The notes under the pieces were generated by a model. The model did not search any database, was not told the origin of the DNA, and saw only the letters and a program-made list of their open reading frames with translations. Below, one piece after another: positions 24,094 to 31,161 of a DNA stretch of 64,000 nt. The stretch comes from VGTK01 sp046327915 (GTDB lineage Bacteria; Desulfobacterota; Binatia; UBA12015). Position 1 is the stretch's first letter, and every line of letters begins with the position of its first letter. The position numbers were made by a program, and so were the translations under genes. Location: positions 62,001 through 126,000 of the forward strand of contig JAXLXO010000016.1 in the NCBI GenBank assembly GCA_046327915.1. The letters are read 5' to 3'.

Positions 24094-24995
24094 AGCAGCA
24101 TGCTCTGGACGAGCCCGCGGACGGTGTCGGTGCGGGCGAGCAGATCGTCCGCGTCCTCGGGGTAGAGGTTCAGGTCGACCCACGCGCGGTGCGCGCGCAG
24201 CGCGCCGTCGTCGGTCTCGTTGTCGACCAGGTGCGACGCGAGACGGTCGGCCAGCGCGGTGATCACCGGCTCGCGGGGGACGCCGGTCGCGGCCGTGTAC
24301 GAGGCGTAGCTGGCGATCGCGTCGCACACCGCGCCGGGCAGCGCCCAGCGCTTCGCGAGCAGGCCGCCGGCCTGGACGTGGAAGTCCTCGACCAGCGAGC
24401 GGACGTCCTCGCGGCTCGCCGGGACGCCGAGCTTCGCGGCTTCGGTGACGGCCGTCTGCAGTACCAGCGGCTTGCCGATCGTGTGCAGGAGGCCGCACAG
24501 GAACGCGCTCTCGACGTTGCTGCGCAGCTTGCGCGCGACCTCGCGGCCGAAGCCGCCCGACGCGAGCGCGTGCTGCCAGATCGTGCGCAGCTCGGCCTCG
24601 TGGCCGGGGACCTTGAACACGCCGCTCTGCATCGACGCGACCAGCGCGATCTCCGACAGCAGCGTGAAGCCGAGGTGCGTGACCGCCTGCTGCAGCGACA
24701 CGATCGGCGAGCGCGGCAGGTAGGCCGGCGAGTTCGCGATGCGCAGCACGTGGCCCGCGAGCGCGGGATCCTGATGCAGGAGCTTCGCGAGGCGGCCGAC
24801 GTCGGCGTCCTCGTCGCGCGTCAGCGACAGGATCTCGGTCGCGACGCGCGGCGGGAGAGGGAGCTCCATGTCGCCGCGCTCGAGGCGCTCCGCCAGGGCG
24901 CCCCGCATGAGCGCGTACGGCTGGACGCCGACGGCCGGTGCTGCGGTGGCGAGTGCTCCGTTCATCAACAGCGTCATCGGCGTCGTCACGCGCAT
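24090..24995 (-). CDS. HDOD-domain signalling protein
   Basis: HDOD domains are catalytically inactive relatives of HD hydrolases used in bacterial signal output. The 301-residue protein has the HDOD region at about residues 36-240: LPLPPRVATEILSLTRDEDA, then LLHQDPALAGHVLRIANSPA, SLQQAVTHLGF and FLCGLLHTIGKPLVL. No receiver or other input domain is attached. The ATG shares one base with the motB stop (TAATG), and its own stop overlaps the sthA start, so all four genes form one transcript. A role in motility control is inferred from this linkage only. Confidence 0.88.
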   Translation of the reverse strand: MRVTTPMTLLMNGALATAAPAVGVQPYALMRGALAERLERGDMELPLPPRVATEILSLTRDEDADVGRLAKLLHQDPALAGHVLRIANSPAYLPRSPIVSLQQAVTHLGFTLLSEIALVASMQSGVFKVPGHEAELRTIWQHALASGGFGREVARKLRSNVESAFLCGLLHTIGKPLVLQTAVTEAAKLGVPASREDVRSLVEDFHVQAGGLLAKRWALPGAVCDAIASYASYTAATGVPREPVITALADRLASHLVDNETDDGALRAHRAWVDLNLYPEDADDLLARTDTVRGLVQSMLL

Positions 24996-25975
24996 TAGTG
25001 AGTCTCCGTACGAGTCTCCGTGGGACTGGCGAGTCGCGGATCGAGCGCCGCGGTGCGGTCGGGGATCGCGTCCGGCGGCAGGACCACCGGCGTCCTGCGG
25101 ACGGGCTCCGCGGCGGTCTGGGGCTCGGGCTCGCCCGTGGGGCGGATGCGCTCGGCGAGGATCGACAGGCGGCGGTTCTCGTCCGCGAGCGGGTCCTCGG
25201 GCTTGAGCGGCTCGCTGTCGGCGTAGGCCATGACGCGCGAGACCTGCTTCGGGCGCAGCCCGTTCCCCTCGAGCACGCGGCGCGCGGCGTCGGCGCGCTC
25301 GAAGGACAGCTCCCAGTTGGTCTTGGTCGAGCCCGGCGCGTACGGCCGGGAGTCGGTGTGGCCGCCGACCTGCACGGTATTCGGCATGTCGGCGAGCACG
25401 CCGGCGATGTTCTGCAGCAGCTTCACCAGCGGCGGCTTGAGCGCCGCGGACGAGAGATCGAACAGCAGCTGCTGGTTGCCGCCCTTGTCCATCACCTGGA
25501 TGCTGAGCCCGGCGTCGCGGACCTCGACGATCACCTGGTCCTGCAGCTTCTTGATGGCGTCGTCGCTGCCGGCGGCCTTCTGGATCGCCTTGGTGACCGC
25601 CTGCGCCGTGTGCTCGAGCTTCTGCTGCTCCGTCTTGACCTCTTCCTCGATGCGCTGCTGCTTGCGGCGCAGCTCGCCGGTGTTGAGGATCAGGACGTCC
25701 TTCTCGACCACGCTGGGCTCGCGCGTGCGCGACGGGTTCTGGTCCATGCTCAGGATGGAGCCGCCCGGGAGCACGCCGGGATCGCGGAAGTACTGCGCGA
25801 TCTGGGAGCGCAGCTTGACGTCCGCCTGCGTGAGCAGCCACAGCACCATGAAGAGGGCCATCATGGCGGTGACGAAGTCGGCGTAGGCGACCTTCCACGC
25901 GCCACCGTGGTGGGCCGCGTGTCCGCCTTTCTTCTTCTTGATGATGACCCGTACGGTCTCGCCGCCCTTCGACAT
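24995..25975 (-). CDS. motB: Flagellar motor stator protein MotB (pair 1)
   Basis: MotB anchors the proton-driven stator to peptidoglycan. The 326-residue protein has the classic N-terminal sequence AWKVAYADFVTAMMALFMV with the proton-carrying Asp33, then an amphipathic plug (VKLRSQIAQYFRDPGVLPGG). A coiled-coil linker with many Glu/Lys follows. The OmpA-like domain (about 160-285) has VQVGGHTDSRPYAPG and NWELSFERADAARRVLEGNG. A Pro/Thr-rich tail ends the protein. It lies one base after motA and overlaps the HDOD gene. It is much closer to E. coli MotB than the copy at 21787. Confidence 0.95.
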   Translation of the reverse strand: MSKGGETVRVIIKKKKGGHAAHHGGAWKVAYADFVTAMMALFMVLWLLTQADVKLRSQIAQYFRDPGVLPGGSILSMDQNPSRTREPSVVEKDVLILNTGELRRKQQRIEEEVKTEQQKLEHTAQAVTKAIQKAAGSDDAIKKLQDQVIVEVRDAGLSIQVMDKGGNQQLLFDLSSAALKPPLVKLLQNIAGVLADMPNTVQVGGHTDSRPYAPGSTKTNWELSFERADAARRVLEGNGLRPKQVSRVMAYADSEPLKPEDPLADENRRLSILAERIRPTGEPEPQTAAEPVRRTPVVLPPDAIPDRTAALDPRLASPTETRTETH

Positions 25976-25976
25976 G

Positions 25977-26843
25977 TCAGCCGCCCGCCGCCTTCACCTC
26001 TTTGCAGGCGGCATCGGTCTCGTCCGCCGTCGGACGGGTCGCCGAGAAGATGGCCTTGCGCGCGAACTCGATCGCGACGATCGGGGCAGCGCCGCGCAGG
26101 GAGGCGATCACGCCTTCCTTGATGCAGCGCAGGTAGCGCGTGCTGACGTTGGTCTGGACCTCGACCGTGGTCGCGATCGGGGCCAGCAGGCCGTACGAGA
26201 GAAGGATGCCGAGGAACGTTCCGACGAGCGCCGCGGCGACGTGATGGCCGATCACCTCGGGGCCGCCGTCGAGATGGCCCATGGTGATGATGATGCCGAG
26301 CACCGCGGCGACGATGCCGAGACCCGGCAGCGCGTCACCGGTCGTGCGGATCAGCCCGATCGGGACGTGGGCTTCCTCGTGGTGCGTGTCGAGCTCGTTG
26401 TCGAGCAGCAGGTCGAGCTCCTCGGGCGACGCGGTGCCGTTGACGATCTGCTTCAGCGCGTCGCGGAAGAACTCCATCGCGTGGTGGTTGTGCAGGAACG
26501 ACGGATACTTCGAGAAGATCGAGCTCTTCTCCATGTCGTTGACGTGCTCGTCGAGTGCCACCGCGCCGTTCTTGCGGATGAACGAGAACACCTCGTACTG
26601 GAGCTTGAGCAGGTCGAGGTAGTCCTGGTTGGTCGGCATCTTGCCGGTGAAGGCGGTCTTGAACGCGCCCATCACCTGGCTGCGGACCTTGCCCGGCGCC
26701 GAGACGATGAGCGCGCCGAGAGCCGCGCCGCCGATGACGACCAGCTCGTTGGGCTGGATGAGGATGGCGAAGTTGCCACCCGCCATGGCGAAGCCGCCCA
26801 TCACGGAGGCAAAAACGATGATCAGGCCGACGATGGTGAACAT
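25977..26843 (-). CDS. motA: Flagellar motor stator protein MotA (pair 1)
   Basis: MotA forms the stator ring that couples proton flow to rotor movement. The 288-residue length matches E. coli MotA. Features are two N-terminal helices (GLIIVFASVMGGFAMAGG and VVIGGAALGALIV) and a long cytosolic loop with the FRDALKQIVNGTASPEELD stretch. Two C-terminal helices carry the conserved prolines in GDALPGLGIVAAVLGI and GLLAPIATTVEV. It leads the motA-motB-HDOD-sthA operon. No confident promoter was found in the 179 bp upstream, which are GC-rich and contain only dyads. Confidence 0.95.
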   Translation of the reverse strand: MFTIVGLIIVFASVMGGFAMAGGNFAILIQPNELVVIGGAALGALIVSAPGKVRSQVMGAFKTAFTGKMPTNQDYLDLLKLQYEVFSFIRKNGAVALDEHVNDMEKSSIFSKYPSFLHNHHAMEFFRDALKQIVNGTASPEELDLLLDNELDTHHEEAHVPIGLIRTTGDALPGLGIVAAVLGIIITMGHLDGGPEVIGHHVAAALVGTFLGILLSYGLLAPIATTVEVQTNVSTRYLRCIKEGVIASLRGAAPIVAIEFARKAIFSATRPTADETDAACKEVKAAGG

Positions 26844-26995
26844 GGTCGCCCGCTATTCGGCACGCGCCGCGCGGAGGATGAGGAGTTTTCCGCCGCGACG
26901 GCGTCTGCAGAAGGATTGACGCGCCGACCCACGAGGGGGCTGCGTCGGGACGTGCGCTGCGCGCGCCTCAGCGCGCTGCGGAGCGCAGTCGGAAG

Positions 26996-27017
26996 GGCAG
27001 GCGCTGGCGCGCCTGCC
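26996..27017. terminator. Hairpin just after the 78-residue gene at 27023
   Basis: GGCAGGCGC pairs exactly with GCGCCTGCC around a four-base loop, beginning 5 bp beyond the stop codon of the minus-strand gene ending at 27023. It is a probable transcription terminator or 3'-end stabiliser. No long T-run is present. Confidence 0.5.
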
Positions 27018-27022
27018 GTGAC

Positions 27023-27259
27023 CTAGGCGCTGTACTGCTCGAGGACGTGCGCGAGCGGGACGAACGGCGTCGGCGGCGACGGCAGCGCGGGCTCGATCTG
27101 GCCCAGCAGGCAGCGCGCGGTGTCGCCCGCGTGCGCCGCGACCGCGTGCACCAGCGCGCTCCGCCATTCCGGCCCGAACGTCTCGAGCTCGATCGTGCGC
27201 GAGACCTCGATGGTCTCGCCCTCGTCGTCGCCCGCGAGCAGAAGGATCCTGACCTGCAT
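27023..27259 (-). CDS. Small protein of unknown function under a sigma-54-like promoter
   Basis: This 78-residue, acidic protein was not recognised. It begins MQVRILLLAGDDEGETIEVS and ends PFVPLAHVLEQYSA. There is no signal peptide or membrane segment, and it looks like a small folded alpha/beta protein with a Pro-rich stretch near residue 60-67. Support for it being real comes from its sigma-54-like element 15 bases upstream and the hairpin directly after the stop. It has no visible ribosome-binding site, consistent with a near-leaderless message. Its position between motA and a lytic transglycosylase suggests a motility link, which is inference. Confidence 0.6.
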   Translation of the reverse strand: MQVRILLLAGDDEGETIEVSRTIELETFGPEWRSALVHAVAAHAGDTARCLLGQIEPALPSPPTPFVPLAHVLEQYSA

Positions 27260-27273
27260 GGTGCGCAGGCGAG

Positions 27274-27289
27274 AGCAAAGGCAGTGCCG
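27274..27289 (-). promoter_or_regulatory. Sigma-54-type -24/-12 promoter of the 78-residue gene
   Basis: On the minus strand the sequence is CGGCACTGCCTTTGCT, with GG at 27288-27287 and GC at 27276-27275 spaced by 10 nt. It matches the consensus except for the first base, the same deviation as the fliL promoter. The predicted start near 27263 leaves only about 4 nt before the ATG. Confidence 0.65.
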
Positions 27290-27415
27290 CGCGATCCCGC
27301 GAAAACCCTTGGTTTGACGGGGGCGCGTGCATGGGGTGATCGTGCAATTCGAAGAGAGGTCGCAGCGCTTCTTGCACGCGTGCGGCGAATCGCGCGCGCG
27401 ATGCCTGTGCAGGCC

Positions 27416-27880
27416 TCAACGCGGACCGAATCCGCCGCCGCCGATGGGGCCGTGCGGACCGATCACCGGGCCCGGAGGTCCGGGCATGCCGCCGCCGTTG
27501 GTGAAGACGTACGGGTAGACGTTCGGCTGCGAGTCCGCGTTGCTGTTCGGAATCGTCGGGTCGGCGAAGTCCTTCTGCGGATCCGCCTTGCCGGTGGACA
27601 GCACGACGCGGCCGTCGCTGGTGGTCCACGAGCCGATGTGATCGTTCGCGAACTTGTCCTGCTCCATCGCGGCGCTGGGCGCGTTCTGCGCCTTCTGCTG
27701 CTCCTTCAGGCGCTCGTTCTGCAGCATGTCCTGGATGGTGTCGTCGCTCACCCCGGCGTCCTTCAGCTGGACGATCTCCTCGGCGGTGAGCGCACGCGCG
27801 GCGCTGGCGCCGCACAGCAGGATCGCTGGCAGACTCCACAGCACGAAGGCTCTCGCGGCTCGCGGCGTCAAGCGTCTCAT
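27416..27880 (-). CDS. Small secreted protein of unknown function
   Basis: The 154-residue product starts at the ATG at 27880 with an AGGGAG ribosome-binding site. A Sec signal peptide spans about residues 1-30 (hydrophobic core FVLWSLPAILLCGASAA, cleavage near ARA-LTAEE). A short helical segment follows, LTAEEIVQLKDAGVSDDTIQ, a pattern seen at the mature N-terminus of many uncharacterised deltaproteobacterial envelope proteins. The C-terminal third is rich in Gly and Pro. No catalytic motif is visible. It lies downstream of the lytic transglycosylase gene on the same strand (53-bp gap), so it may be co-transcribed. Confidence 0.62.
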   Translation of the reverse strand: MRRLTPRAARAFVLWSLPAILLCGASAARALTAEEIVQLKDAGVSDDTIQDMLQNERLKEQQKAQNAPSAAMEQDKFANDHIGSWTTSDGRVVLSTGKADPQKDFADPTIPNSNADSQPNVYPYVFTNGGGMPGPPGPVIGPHGPIGGGGFGPR

Positions 27881-27933
27881 GATCGACTCCCTTCGAACGA
27901 CGCATCGGCTCTCCCGGCCCATGCCTGTAGGGA

Positions 27934-28746
27934 TCAGGCCGTTCGCACGGTGGTGTCGCGTCCGGCGTAACGCATCACGCGGTCGACGTAGCGCTGCGTG
28001 ATGCCGGGCAGGAACGCCCGGATGTTCTCGAAGCGGGTAGGGTCGCGGTGCAGCTCCGCGGCGCGCTCCTGCGCCCGCGCGACGCGTCCCTCGCCGGCAT
28101 TGTATGCGGCCACCGCGAAGCGGGTGCGCTCGCCGGTGTCGCGCACCGGCATGGTGTGCAGCGAGCCGCCGAGCGTGGTGTCGCGCGTGAAGGCGTCGTT
28201 CAGCCAGGCGAGGTGCGCGACGCCCAGGGCGACGTCGTCGTTGCCCGGCGGGCGTGCGATCTCGCCGTCCCGGATGCGGCGCCGGATGTCCGCCTGCGTC
28301 GGGCCGGTCACCTGGAACGTGCCCGAGCTCAGTCCGTCGGATGCCTGCGCGCCCGGATCGAGGCTCGACTCCGCAACCGCCACGGCGAGCGACACATCGG
28401 ACGGCACGCCCACGTGCTCCGACGCGCGCGTGATGTCGGCGGCGAGCGCGCGCTGGCGCGGCGTGGTGAGCCACGCCGCGATCGCGTCCGGGGACTTTCC
28501 CGTCGGCGCGGTCTCGTGAGCGGCGATGGGCGTCGCGCTTCGTGCCGCGGATGCGGCGACGGCGCGCGATGGTCCGTTCAGGCGATCGGCCGCGGTGAGC
28601 GGGATGAACGTCGTACGGGCCGCGGACAGCTGGTCCGCGAACGCCGAGCGGTCGCCGCCGGCGGCGTGCGCCGGCATGGTCGCCGATGCCGGACGCGCCT
28701 CGGGCGTGCGTCGCGTCACCTGGACCTGAAAGAGCTGCGGCACCAT
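27934..28746 (-). CDS. Lytic transglycosylase-like muramidase (SLT fold), probably flagellum-associated
   Basis: SLT enzymes cleave glycan strands and make room for trans-envelope machines. The 270-residue product has a low-complexity N-terminal region (about 1-95) and an SLT domain (about 100-260). The candidate catalytic Glu is residue 126 in AVAESSLDP, followed by a modified loop GLSSGTFQVTGPT instead of the common GLMQ loop, and by FAVAAYNAGEGRVARAQ. No Sec signal is seen, so export through the flagellar apparatus is possible. A sigma-54-like promoter lies 16 bases upstream; if translation starts at Met24 instead, the leader would be of ordinary length. Confidence 0.8.
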   Translation of the reverse strand: MVPQLFQVQVTRRTPEARPASATMPAHAAGGDRSAFADQLSAARTTFIPLTAADRLNGPSRAVAASAARSATPIAAHETAPTGKSPDAIAAWLTTPRQRALAADITRASEHVGVPSDVSLAVAVAESSLDPGAQASDGLSSGTFQVTGPTQADIRRRIRDGEIARPPGNDDVALGVAHLAWLNDAFTRDTTLGGSLHTMPVRDTGERTRFAVAAYNAGEGRVARAQERAAELHRDPTRFENIRAFLPGITQRYVDRVMRYAGRDTTVRTA

Positions 28747-28761
28747 CCGCGTCGGGTCCTA

Positions 28762-28777
28762 CGCAAGGCCGGTGCCG
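28762..28777 (-). promoter_or_regulatory. Sigma-54-type -24/-12 promoter of the lytic transglycosylase gene
   Basis: On the minus strand CGGCACCGGCCTTGCG has GG at 28776-28775 and GC at 28764-28763 with the required 10-nt spacing. It deviates from consensus only at the first base and the last. The predicted start near 28751 is about 5 nt before the first ATG of the gene. Confidence 0.66.
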
Positions 28778-28927
28778 CTGGCGGATCACGGCTCCGCGCG
28801 GGCTCCGCGGCACGCCCGGCGCGGCAGGCGGCAGCTTCGTCCCCGGGCAGTCGGCAGCATCTGCCGCGTCCGTCCCGGAGCCCGCGTCCGCGCGGCCTTT
28901 CCCCATCGATTCCGCGTGCAGACCGCG

Positions 28928-28943
28928 TGGCATGGGCGTTGCG
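28928..28943 (+). promoter_or_regulatory. Sigma-54-type -24/-12 promoter of the divergent 223-residue gene
   Basis: TGGCATGGGCGTTGCG has GG at 28929-28930 and GC at 28941-28942, 10 nt apart, and fits TGGCAY-N5-TTGC. The predicted start near 28954 is 3 nt before the ATG at 28957. With the element at 28762 it forms a divergent pair in a 210-bp gap that otherwise holds no gene. Confidence 0.66.
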
Positions 28944-28956
28944 ATGAATCGCCGGC

Positions 28957-29628
28957 ATGAGCGTTCAACTTCGAGGCATCCATTCCTCGCCCGCGGCGCA
29001 GGAGTCGTCGCAGATCGAGCGCGCCCGGTCGCGCGATGGCGAGGGCCGCAAGAACTTCGCTGCTCTGCTCGAGCAGGAGACGACGGCCACGCCCTCGAGC
29101 GTCAATCGCAGGCCGGGGACGCCGTCCACGCCGACGGTGGCGCTCACCGACGGCAGCGGGCGCACGCTGCCCACCGGGACGACGACCGACGGTGAGACGG
29201 CGCCCAATCTCGCGGCCGAGGGCAACGAGGTCACGTCGACCGGAACGCTCAGCGACAACCCGCGCACGTCGGGCATGTACGTCCCGCCCGACTTCTACCA
29301 CGGCACGTCGTACTCGCCGGTGTTCGACACGCAGGACGCGAACGGCAACTGGGTGCCCACGCCACGCTTCGAGGGCCAGAAGATCTACAGCTCGTGGCGC
29401 GGCAGTCTGCCGCCCGACTACGATCCGAACGCGCGCGTCGCGCACGACCCGAACATGAAGAACCAGGCCGCGCACTGGTGGAAGCAGGACGCGAGCGGCA
29501 ACTGGGTGCGGCGCGAGACCGGCTTCGGCGGCATCCCGCTGAACGACGACGGCACGCCGATGTTCACCCCGGACCCGATCGAGTTCCCCGAGTACTTCGT
29601 GAGCGACGGGGGGACGAAGAACACGTGA
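28957..29628 (+). CDS. Unknown 223-residue protein with two QDA(N/S)GNWV repeats, in flagellar context
   Basis: No family was recognised. The N-terminal half (1-100) is polar and rich in Ser, Thr, Pro and Glu, with no Sec signal or membrane helix. The C-terminal half is rich in aromatic residues and glycine and contains a repeated motif, QDANGNWV at residues 126-133 and QDASGNWV at 177-184, each followed by a basic-aromatic stretch. Short aromatic segments such as MYVPPDFYHGTSYSPVF suggest a beta-rich surface or cell-wall-binding module. The gene is divergent from the lytic transglycosylase and has its own sigma-54-like promoter. An exported flagellar accessory protein is a reasonable guess, not a conclusion. 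Confidence 0.62.
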   Translation: MSVQLRGIHSSPAAQESSQIERARSRDGEGRKNFAALLEQETTATPSSVNRRPGTPSTPTVALTDGSGRTLPTGTTTDGETAPNLAAEGNEVTSTGTLSDNPRTSGMYVPPDFYHGTSYSPVFDTQDANGNWVPTPRFEGQKIYSSWRGSLPPDYDPNARVAHDPNMKNQAAHWWKQDASGNWVRRETGFGGIPLNDDGTPMFTPDPIEFPEYFVSDGGTKNT

Positions 29629-29646
29629 ACGCTTGACGCCGCGAAC

Positions 29647-29672
29647 GCCGCCGCGTGCAGGACCGCGGCGGC
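29647..29672. terminator. Hairpin between convergent genes (bidirectional terminator candidate)
   Basis: GCCGCCGCG (29647-29655) pairs exactly with CGCGGCGGC (29664-29672) across an 8-base loop. It sits in the 77-bp gap between the convergent genes ending at 29628 and 29706, the expected place for a shared terminator. Confidence 0.5.
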
Positions 29673-29705
29673 GCGCGCCGTGTCCGCGTTTCCGGCGCCA
29701 GCCGG

Positions 29706-31040
29706 CTAGCGGCCGGCGGGCGAGATCAGCATCACGTCCTCGTGACGGACCTCGCGCAGCCGCTTGGCGCGCAGCACGGTCGCGAGCGCGTCCTCCCACG
29801 GACGGTCGACCAGCGAGATGGTCACGGTGCCGCCGACCTCCGGCGCGAACAGCACCTTGTAGCCACCCGCGCTCGCGATCAGCTCGATCACGGTGCGGAC
29901 GTCGGCTTCGGTGAAGTCGATCGAGATGCGCTTGCTGGCGGCGGCGTGCGTCGCCTGCGCGGACGGCGCGGTCGCGTCGGGAGTGCGTGCCGGCGCCGGT
30001 GCGCGCGTCGGCGCCTCCGTCGGACGGCTCGTGGGCTCGACGGTCGCGGGTGCGGCCGTCGCCGGCTCCGGCGTCGGCGCGGGCGGCGCCTCGGGGGTGG
30101 CGAGTGCCGGCTCGAAGGACGTCGCCATCGGCGTCGCATCCGCTGCGGGCGCGAGCGCCTCGGCCGGTGTGGCCTCGACGTACGGCGGCGCCGTCGCCTC
30201 GATCAGCAGCTCCGGCGTCGGAGCGGGTGTCGGCTCGATCGGCTCGGGTGACGGGGAGTAGATCGGCTCCATCGTCGGCGCGCTCGTCGAAAGAGGCACC
30301 CGCTCGGCGGACGGCTCCGGCGCGGGTGGTGGCGGAGGCGGCGGCGCCTCGCGGACGGCGGCGGGCTCCGCTGCCGCGGCGGGAACGGGCTCGGGTGGCG
30401 GTGGAGACGCTGCCGCGGCCGGCTCCGCAGCGGGCGGCGCGGGTTGCGCCACACCCGACTCCGCGCCGAACAGGATGCGGCTGCCGGTCCCGTCGGACGA
30501 CGGAGCGGTCGCCGCGTCGGCCGGCGACAGCCAGGCGACGATGCGATCGCCCTGCGTGCGGACGCTGAAGTCCGCGCGCTGCCGGAGGTCGATCACGATG
30601 CGCGACTTGTTCTCCGGCGGGCCGTGCTGTCCGGTGCGCACGCGCTCCACCAGCGCGTCGCCCGCGCCCTCGACGATGCGCGGCAGGGTCGCGCAGGTCG
30701 TGTTCGGCACGTCGATCACGAGGCGCCTGTTCTCGAGCAGCGACACCTCGGGCTCGACGCTGCCGTCGAGCTGCAGCACCACGCGGGTCGTCGGCGGCGC
30801 GCTCTCGATCGAGATCCGGTCGATCCGCGTCGCGGTCTGCGGCGCGCGCGGTGCGGACGGTGCCGCGGCGGCCGGTGGTGGCGGTACCGCGAGGCTCCCC
30901 GGTGCGGACGCTCCTTCGTCGTGCGTCGCCGCCGCGCTGCAGCCGAACGTCAGCGCGAGCGCGAGCAGCCCCGCGGCCGCACGCCGGCCCCCGCAACGCC
31001 CTTCGGCGTCCGCCCCCGCCATGGCGGGATGCTTTGTCAC
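29706..31040 (-). CDS. AMIN- and STN-domain lipoprotein (PilQ N-terminal-like, no secretin domain)
   Basis: The 444-residue protein looks like the periplasmic half of a PilQ-type secretin without the channel. It has a lipoprotein signal with a Cys at about position 34 (LALALTFGC) and an AMIN domain (about residues 70-172: IDRISIESAPPTTRVVLQLD through SVRTQGDRIVAWL). A linker of about 190 residues is rich in Pro, Ala and Glu. A C-terminal STN-type domain (about 370-440) has ISIDFTEADVRTVIELIASA and VTISLVDRPWEDALATVL. The protein ends there. AMIN domains bind peptidoglycan. Start codons GTG at 31040 and ATG at 31022 are both possible. Confidence 0.82.
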   Translation of the reverse strand: MTKHPAMAGADAEGRCGGRRAAAGLLALALTFGCSAAATHDEGASAPGSLAVPPPPAAAAPSAPRAPQTATRIDRISIESAPPTTRVVLQLDGSVEPEVSLLENRRLVIDVPNTTCATLPRIVEGAGDALVERVRTGQHGPPENKSRIVIDLRQRADFSVRTQGDRIVAWLSPADAATAPSSDGTGSRILFGAESGVAQPAPPAAEPAAAASPPPPEPVPAAAAEPAAVREAPPPPPPPAPEPSAERVPLSTSAPTMEPIYSPSPEPIEPTPAPTPELLIEATAPPYVEATPAEALAPAADATPMATSFEPALATPEAPPAPTPEPATAAPATVEPTSRPTEAPTRAPAPARTPDATAPSAQATHAAASKRISIDFTEADVRTVIELIASAGGYKVLFAPEVGGTVTISLVDRPWEDALATVLRAKRLREVRHEDVMLISPAGR

Positions 31041-31086
31041 AGGAAGGGCGGCGGTTCCAGCACGCGCGCACGCTTGACGGGATCGA

Positions 31087-31117
31087 CCGGGGCGCGAGCG
31101 CGGCGCAGCCGCCCCGG
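31087..31117. terminator. Weak hairpin at the end of the glycan operon
   Basis: CCGGGGC (31087-31093) pairs exactly with GCCCCGG (31111-31117), starting 45 bp beyond the end of the glycosyltransferase gene on the minus strand. The loop is long and GC-rich with further pairing possible. It may end the sugar operon; there is no T-run. Confidence 0.3.
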
Positions 31118-31161
31118 CGAAGCGCCGACCGTCGCAGCCGGCGCGGGGTTGACGGGGCCGG

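Noticed and set aside
26854..26861. GCCGAATA on the minus strand, close to the sigma-28 -10 consensus, upstream of motA
   Set aside because: No matching -35 (TAAA) at the correct distance, and the start would fall within a few bases of the ATG.
28747..28956. Possible small gene in the divergent gap
   Set aside because: Open frames here run on from shadow frames, and the region is explained by two opposed sigma-54-like promoters.
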